Part shown: piece by piece, positions 12,909 through 15,559 of the stretch
Numbering within the stretch: position 1 is the stretch's first letter
Layout of the letters: the number at the start of each line of letters is the position of its first letter
Assembly: GCA_026770585.1 (NCBI GenBank)
Contig: MU646997.1
Coordinates: 203,791 to 219,349, forward strand
Source: Baffinella frigidus
Taxonomy: Eukaryota > Cryptophyceae > Cryptomonadales > Baffinellaceae
DNA length: 15,559 nt
Direction of reading: 5' to 3'
Position numbers and translations under genes: made by a program
Notes under the pieces: generated by a model
Database searches by the model: none
Seen by the model: only the letters and a program-made list of their open reading frames with translations
What the model was told of the DNA's origin: nothing

Positions 12909-13040
12909 ATTCCCGCCAGCTGTTTAAATTAAATGCACGGGAACTGGATATTACGGCTAGATTTTGTGGAAAATTCAGTATTTTCCGACTAGTTTCTGCA
13001 AACAATAGCCGCACGATCCAGTTTTCAAGTATTTGATTTA
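12909..13040. repeat. Intron-like segment duplicated at 14036-14103
   Basis: GGAACTGGATATTACGGCTAG, then ATTTTGTGGAAA, matches CGGTAACTGGATGTTACGGC, then TAGGTTTTGTGGAAA at 14070-14103. The duplication of the exon thus carried its downstream intron. Confidence 0.85.
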
Positions 13041-13076
13041 GCGGGAGGACATGGAGGAGCGGACCAAGGCCTCCAT
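13041..13076 (+). pseudogene. WKEEREN exon copy 6, first piece
   Basis: CGGGAGGACATGGAGGAGCG, then GACCAAGGCCTCCAT, reads REDMEERTKASI. It is interrupted by the family F element at 13077 and, further on, by the family B element at 13244. Confidence 0.6.
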
Positions 13077-13214
13077 CCACACAGTGGACTGCGGACCTTT
13101 CATCAAAAGTTAAAGTACCCTGTGGGCAGTTAACTTTAAGGATTTTCTCATGCAAATTTGGTCACGTTACCGCTGAATCTAGGGGCCCCGAAACCCTCGT
13201 AGCCCAACGTGTGG
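13077..13214 (+). mobile_element. Family F element inside an exon copy (138 bp)
   Basis: CCACACAGTGGACTGCGG and, from the other end, CCACACGTTGGGCTACGAGG are imperfect terminal repeats. It is flanked by ACCAAGGCCTCCAT and ACCAAGGCCTGGAT, a 14-bp direct repeat if read as target duplication. An inverted full-length relative lies at 14104-14250, sharing TTAACTTTAAGGATTTTC and AAATTTGGTCACGTTAC. Confidence 0.82.
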
Positions 13215-13243
13215 ACCAAGGCCTGGATTTCGGTCCAGAAAAA
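13215..13243 (+). pseudogene. WKEEREN exon copy 6, middle piece
   Basis: ACCAAGGCCTGGATTTCGGT, then CCAGAAAAA, reads TKAWISVQK. Continues after the family B insertion. Confidence 0.6.
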
Positions 13244-13411
13244 GTAGAGCGCTTGCGGGAAAACTTGGCCGATTGCAGGAAGAAGCTTTTTCAGAAATCG
13301 AGATTTTTGTACCAGGACGTGACATAAAAGCAGTCCATCTAAACGATTCTGGAACAAATTCTAAAAATATTTCTCTTGAAAATCGGCCAAGATTTTCCGC
13401 AAGCGCTCTGC
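13244..13411. mobile_element. MITE family B inside an exon copy (168 bp)
   Basis: Left GTAGAGCGCTTGCGGGAAAA and right reverse complement GCAGAGCGCTTGCGGAAAAT continue to CTTGGCCGAT, about 27 of 30 positions. Removing 13244-13407 leaves CAGAAAAACTGCAAGGACCAG, reading VQKNCKDQRS, which matches VQKNYKAQ of the copy at 13859. So the element's terminal CTGC/CTAC may coincide with the exon's own CTAC. Confidence 0.87.
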
Positions 13412-13432
13412 AAGGACCAGAGGTCTGTTTTA
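13412..13432 (+). pseudogene. WKEEREN exon copy 6, last piece
   Basis: AAGGACCAGAGGTCTGTTTTA corresponds to KAQRS of the other copies (KDQRSVL). 13433-13552 that follows is AT-rich and intron-like, with a small AATTACTAC / GTAGTAATT inverted repeat (13488-13541). Confidence 0.6.
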
Positions 13433-13552
13433 ATCTCACATAATTTATTCATCAATGATTTTATTAATGCCTTTCTTGCCAACGACAATTACTACTCAAA
13501 TGCTTTACTATCACTAGTGTGATCCAACCGTGTAGTAATTTACTAGGAGAAT

Positions 13553-13582
13553 GCTGACCAAGGTCTGTATCTCGGTCCAGAA
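13553..13582 (+). pseudogene. WKEEREN exon copy 7, part before insertion
   Basis: CTGACCAAGGTCTGTATCTCG, then GTCCAGAA, reads LTKVCISVQ. With the element at 13583-13738 and one AA removed, the frame continues NNYTAQRSVLVL. Confidence 0.65.
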
Positions 13583-13738
13583 CTAATCCAGGGACATGTT
13601 TAATTTAAAAGAACCTGAATCCCTATTTGTTCATAGGACTGAGACGAAGGTTAATTAGGGCCCTAATTTAATTTAATCAGGGCCATAATCCGGCTTGAAA
13701 GGCCATTTTCGTTTAAACTAAACATGTTCCCGGATGAG
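13583..13738. mobile_element. Family G element inside an exon copy, AA TSD (156 bp)
   Basis: CTAATCCAGGGACATGTTTA and the reverse complement of the right end CTCATCCGGGAACATGTTTA match at 17 of 20. AA is on both sides (13581-13582, 13739-13740). Deleting the element plus one AA joins CGGTCCAGAA to CAACTACACGG, restoring the open frame of sister exons. That functional join supports the borders independently. Confidence 0.85.
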
Positions 13739-13775
13739 AACAACTACACGGCCCAGCGGTCTGTCCTCGTGTTAA
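13739..13775 (+). pseudogene. WKEEREN exon copy 7, part after insertion
   Basis: AACTACACGGCCCAGCGGTC, then TGTCCTCGTG, reads NYTAQRSVLV. 13776-13857 is a degenerate TTAGGGG-type heptamer stretch (GGTTAGGGGTCAGGGCAGGG), the reverse of the usual CCCTAAA orientation. Confidence 0.65.
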
Positions 13776-13858
13776 GAGATTGGGGTTCGGAGGTTAGGGG
13801 TCAGGGCAGGGGGTTAGAGTTTGAGGGTTGAGGGTTTGAGTGAGGGGTCAGAAGTTAG

Positions 13859-13901
13859 AAGAAGGCCTCCATTTCTGTCCAGAAAAACTACAAGGCCCAG
13901 A
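13859..13901 (+). pseudogene. WKEEREN exon copy 8, part before insertion
   Basis: Reads KKASISVQKNYKAQ, the consensus-like version of the second half of this exon. It is interrupted after CAGA by family A copy 4. Rejoining to 14030 gives CAGAGGTCTG (QRS), exactly as in the copy at 12738-12746. Confidence 0.7.
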
Positions 13902-14027
13902 CCACGCCAGGGCACTCGAAACATCCACTTTTGACATATTTCAAGGAAAATGCTTTGAATTCTTAAGTCAACGACGACAGATCTGTTGTGGATTAGGCGT
14001 CGGTTTTCCTTGATCATTCTGGCATGG
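13902..14027 (+). mobile_element. MITE family A, copy 4, inside an exon copy (126 bp)
   Basis: Ends CCACGCCAGG / TCTGGCATGG with GA duplicated (13900-13901, 14028-14029). The uninterrupted sister site at 12735-12750 (GCCCAGAGGTCTTATT) shows what the target looked like: excising the element and one GA yields GCCCAGAGGTCTGATT. This is the firmest proof of the family's borders and 2-bp duplication. Confidence 0.95.
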
Positions 14028-14036
14028 GAGGTCTGA
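14028..14036 (+). pseudogene. WKEEREN exon copy 8, part after insertion
   Basis: GAGGTCTGA completes AQRS and enters intron-like sequence (TTTGATCCCGC) that aligns with 12909 onward. Confidence 0.6.
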
Positions 14037-14103
14037 TTTGATCCCGCAAAGTATTGAAATTACATGCTCGGTAACTGGATGTTACGGCTAGGTTTTGTGG
14101 AAA

Positions 14104-14250
14104 CCACTCGGTGGGCTTCGAGGGTTTCCGATTAGAATTTGACCCCGGATTCCGGGGTGTTACGTGACCAAATTTAAACCAGAAAATCCTTGAAGTTAAT
14201 TATCTCTGGGCAAGTTGACTTTTTTTGACGGTCCGTAGTCCACCGTGTGG
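14104..14250 (-). mobile_element. Family F element, inverted copy (147 bp)
   Basis: Begins CCACTCGGTGGGCTTCG and ends with the complement of CCACACGGTGGACTACGG. Its reverse complement aligns with 13077-13214 end to end. Flanks TTTTGTGGAAA and TTGGGTGGAAA agree at 9 of 11, a likely long target duplication. The duplicated intron at 12975-12995 is an empty version (TTTTGTGGAAAATTC). Confidence 0.82.
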
Positions 14251-14347
14251 TTGGGTGGAAATTACTGGAATTCGAACTCGATCCAGAAGAACAAGGCCCA
14301 GCCCAAAAGTCAACTTGCCCAGAGATAATTAACTTTAAGGATTTTCC
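14183..14347. repeat. Inverted repeat, ~44-bp arms
   Basis: GAAGTTAATTATCTCTGGGC, then AAGTTGACTTTT (14191-14223), is the inverse of AAAAGTCAACTTGCCCAGAG, then ATAATTAACTTTAAGG (14305-14340). The left arm is part of the family F element, so the right arm may be a fragment of another copy. The exon fragment at 14272 lies in the loop. Confidence 0.9.
14272..14301 (+). pseudogene. WKEEREN exon fragment, copy 9
   Basis: AACTCGATCCAGAAGAACAAG, then GCCCAG, reads NSIQKNKAQ, lacking one codon (Tyr) against the consensus VQKNYKAQ. Confidence 0.55.
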
Positions 14348-14520
14348 AGCCCTTGGAGCCCTTGAAACCCTTGGAGCCGTTCCCGAAAATATGTTTCTGT
14401 TTTGAGTTTGTAGCCTGTCCTCTGGTTTGGGAATTAGGGTTTGTGGGTTAAGGCTTGGGGCTCGGGGTCAGGTTGAACGGTTGAGAGGTTAGAGGTTAGG
14501 GTTTGAGATTTAGGGTTTAT
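14348..14520. repeat. Unremarkable stretch, then reversed heptamers
   Basis: 14353-14381 repeats CCTTGGAGCC three times. From about 14430 there are TTAGGG-type units in reverse orientation (GGTTAGAGGTTAGGGTTTG) down to 14520. Confidence 0.85.
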
Positions 14521-14587
14521 GGTTCTGCGAGTTAGCACCCTGCGATTTTCAGACACATACCTGCACTCGCACTCACGCAACGAAACC

Positions 14588-14752
14588 CAAAGCCCGATAC
14601 CCCGAACCCCAAACCCCAAACCCAAAATACGATACCCACAATCCGAAACCCGAAACCCGAAACCCGAAACCCGATACCCGAAACCCAAAACCCGAAACCC
14701 GAAAACCGAAACCCGATACCTGAAACCCGAAACCCGAAACCCTGAACCCTAC
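14588..14752. repeat. AAACCCG heptamer array
   Basis: Long, fairly regular ACCCGAA units with GATACCC variants. Orientation flips relative to the TTAGGG stretch ending at 14520, so the two face away from each other. It leads to the acceptor CAACCTCTCAG at 14761. Confidence 0.95.
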
Positions 14753-14761
14753 AACCTCTCA

Positions 14762-14828
14762 GGGCCTCGCTCATCATGAAAAAATACACGGACAACAAGC
14801 TCAAACGTCAGATGGACCTCCGCCAGAC
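14762..14828 (+). CDS. Candidate exon, KASLIMKKYTDNK type
   Basis: After CTCTCAG the frame reads ASLIMKKYTDNKLKR, then QMDLRQT, with a possible donor ACG|GTCAGT at 14828. The start resembles KASxxVxKNYKAQ of the array at 12663-14301, so it is either a diverged copy or the next exon sharing ancestry. The second half (QMDLRQT) recurs at 15048-15066 as QMNLHQT. Strongly charged and helical, fitting the coiled-coil reading. Phase at the acceptor depends on whether the first G belongs to the exon. Confidence 0.5.
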
Positions 14829-14842
14829 GGTCAGTTTCGCCC

Positions 14843-14890
14843 CAAAGTTGACGGATTTGTACTGTAAATCCAGCATGTCAACTTAAGAAT
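14843..14890. repeat. GTTGAC-type dispersed motif
   Basis: CAAAGTTGACGGATTTGTAC, then AATCCAGCATGTCAACTTAAG and AATAGTCCG. Close relative at 14967-15013, which also shares the flanking TAGTCCGYTRCGGCG, so this is a tandem duplication of about 120 bp. Confidence 0.88.
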
Positions 14891-14966
14891 AGTCCGCTGC
14901 GGCGAGAGGAGCGTGAGATGACGCCCCGCGCCTAAATCCTAAATTCGCTTATTTCCACCCCCACAG

Positions 14967-15013
14967 TTGACGGATTTGTACTGCGAAAAATAATGTCAAC
15001 TTAGGAATAGTCC
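14967..15013. repeat. GTTGAC-type dispersed motif, second tandem copy
   Basis: ACAGTTGACGGATTTGTACT, then GCGAAAAATAATGTCAACTT and AGGAATAGTCCG. It separates the QMDLRQT and QMNLHQT exon ends. Confidence 0.88.
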
Positions 15014-15032
15014 GTTACGGCGGGGTTGGATA

Positions 15033-15073
15033 AGGATCAGATGAACCTCCACCAGACGCTCCGCGCCCGCTGA
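15033..15073 (+). CDS. Candidate last exon fragment with stop
   Basis: GATAAGGATCAGATGAACCTC, then CACCAGACGCTCCGCGCCCGC and TGA, reads DKDQMNLHQTLRAR-stop. DNA similarity to 14805-14827 (CAGATGGACCTCCGCCAGACG) marks it as a duplicate of the previous exon end. If transcribed, the TGA at 15071 would end the protein; no acceptor is obvious. Confidence 0.4.
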
Positions 15074-15084
15074 CTGAAACCGAT

Positions 15085-15172
15085 AGAGAGAGAGATAGAG
15101 AGGGAGAGACAGACAGATAGATAGACAGACAGACAGAGAGACAGAGAGACAGAGCGAGAGAAAGATAGAGTT
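15085..15172. repeat. GA/GACA microsatellite
   Basis: GAGA tracts with GATAGACAGACAGACAG interruptions. 15173-15240 has no recognisable feature apart from an AT-rich GCTTTATTGGGGC. Confidence 0.95.
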
Positions 15173-15240
15173 GCTTTATTGGGGCATTACACAATGCCAA
15201 ACATTGCATCCTGAAACAACGGCGACATTTCACGATGCTA

Positions 15241-15382
15241 AAACTGTAAACCCCAAACCCTGAACCTTGAACCCTGAAACCTGAAACCTGAAACCTGAAC
15301 CCTGAAACCTGAAACCTGAAACCTGATCCCTGAACCCTGAACCCTGAACCCTGAACCCTGAACCCTGGACCCTAAACCCGGA
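15241..15382. repeat. CCTGAAA/CCCTGAA heptamer array
   Basis: Regular 7-bp units, first CCTGAAA then CCCTGAA, a local variant type homogenised by slippage or unequal exchange. The long minus-strand Gly/Phe/Ser/Arg frames here are the repeat translated. Confidence 0.95.
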
Positions 15383-15463
15383 ACCCCTCTGCCCCAACAC
15401 CAAACCTCCGGTGTTGCACCTGTGGATTCGGGTGACGCTACATCGTCCAGAGGCGCGGCGAAC

Positions 15464-15559
15464 AATCTCTCTCTCTCTCTCTCCCTCCCTCTCCCTCTCT
15501 CTCTCCCACTCACTCTCTCTCTCTCTCTCTCCCACTCTCTCTCTCTCTCTCCCTCTCCC
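15464..15559. repeat. (CT)n microsatellite
   Basis: CT runs interrupted by CCCTCCCTC and CCACT, continuing to the window edge. Confidence 0.96.

Larger units (their letters stand above)
4544..15073 (+). other. Candidate single split gene, charged coiled-coil protein
   Basis: The clearest exons (5707-5853, 9173-9316, 10770-10844, 12663 onward) are all on the + strand. They begin after CAG, and the first three have GT donors and are phase 0 at both ends, so any combination joins in frame. All encode charged, helix-favouring peptide. Between them lie heptamer arrays and small transposons, as expected of introns. I infer one gene rather than several, but no start, poly-A signal or family match proves it. 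The abundance of broken duplicates also allows a decayed locus. Confidence 0.4.

Noticed and set aside
13148-13439. Overlapping minus-strand ORFs
   Set aside because: They cross two inverted-repeat elements and the complementary + strand exon pieces.
1-15559. tRNA or rRNA genes, or a transposase gene
   Set aside because: I saw no cloverleaf-type sequence with conserved arms, no rRNA-like stretch, and no ORF long enough or with motifs for a transposase.

Overview
The window looks like nuclear DNA of a eukaryotic microbe. It has no operons, ribosome binding sites or long bacterial ORFs. It has short phase-0 exon-like islands with CAG| acceptors and |GT donors, many short inverted-repeat elements, GA/CT and TA microsatellites, and long arrays of a CCCTAAA-type heptamer. 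That heptamer is the plant/algal telomere type (TTTAGGG), also known in several algae and alveolates. An alga-like protist such as a chromerid or dinoflagellate is my best guess, but nothing here names a species.

Layout: 1-1300 holds a TA tract, minisatellites and a GC-rich duplicated block. 1300-3260 is a patchwork of short inverted-repeat elements around a repeated unit with possible exon ends. 3260-4900 is more unique and GC-rich, with two candidate exons. 4900-8780 has long degenerate heptamer arrays separating short exon-like islands, several of them duplicated nearby. 8780-9840 has four tandem copies of an intron plus acidic-exon module, the last being the best open exon. 10030-11100 has at least six full or partial copies of another exon. 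11560-14310 has about ten copies or fragments of a third exon type, many split by an inverted-repeat element. 14760-15073 has the last exon-like islands and a stop codon, followed by microsatellite and heptamer DNA.

Best single reading: one plus-strand gene for a charged, probably coiled-coil protein of unknown function. It has phase-0 exons, introns built from telomere-like repeats and small transposons, and local duplication of each exon with its flanking intron. Many exon copies are damaged, so much of the duplicated material may be pseudo-exons.

The most interesting signal is that several elements sit inside exon copies, and removing the element (plus one target duplication where present) restores the reading frame shared by sister copies. 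This defines transposon families with 2-bp and 5-bp target duplications. It raises two alternatives: intron-like (introner) elements, or simple decay of spare exon copies.
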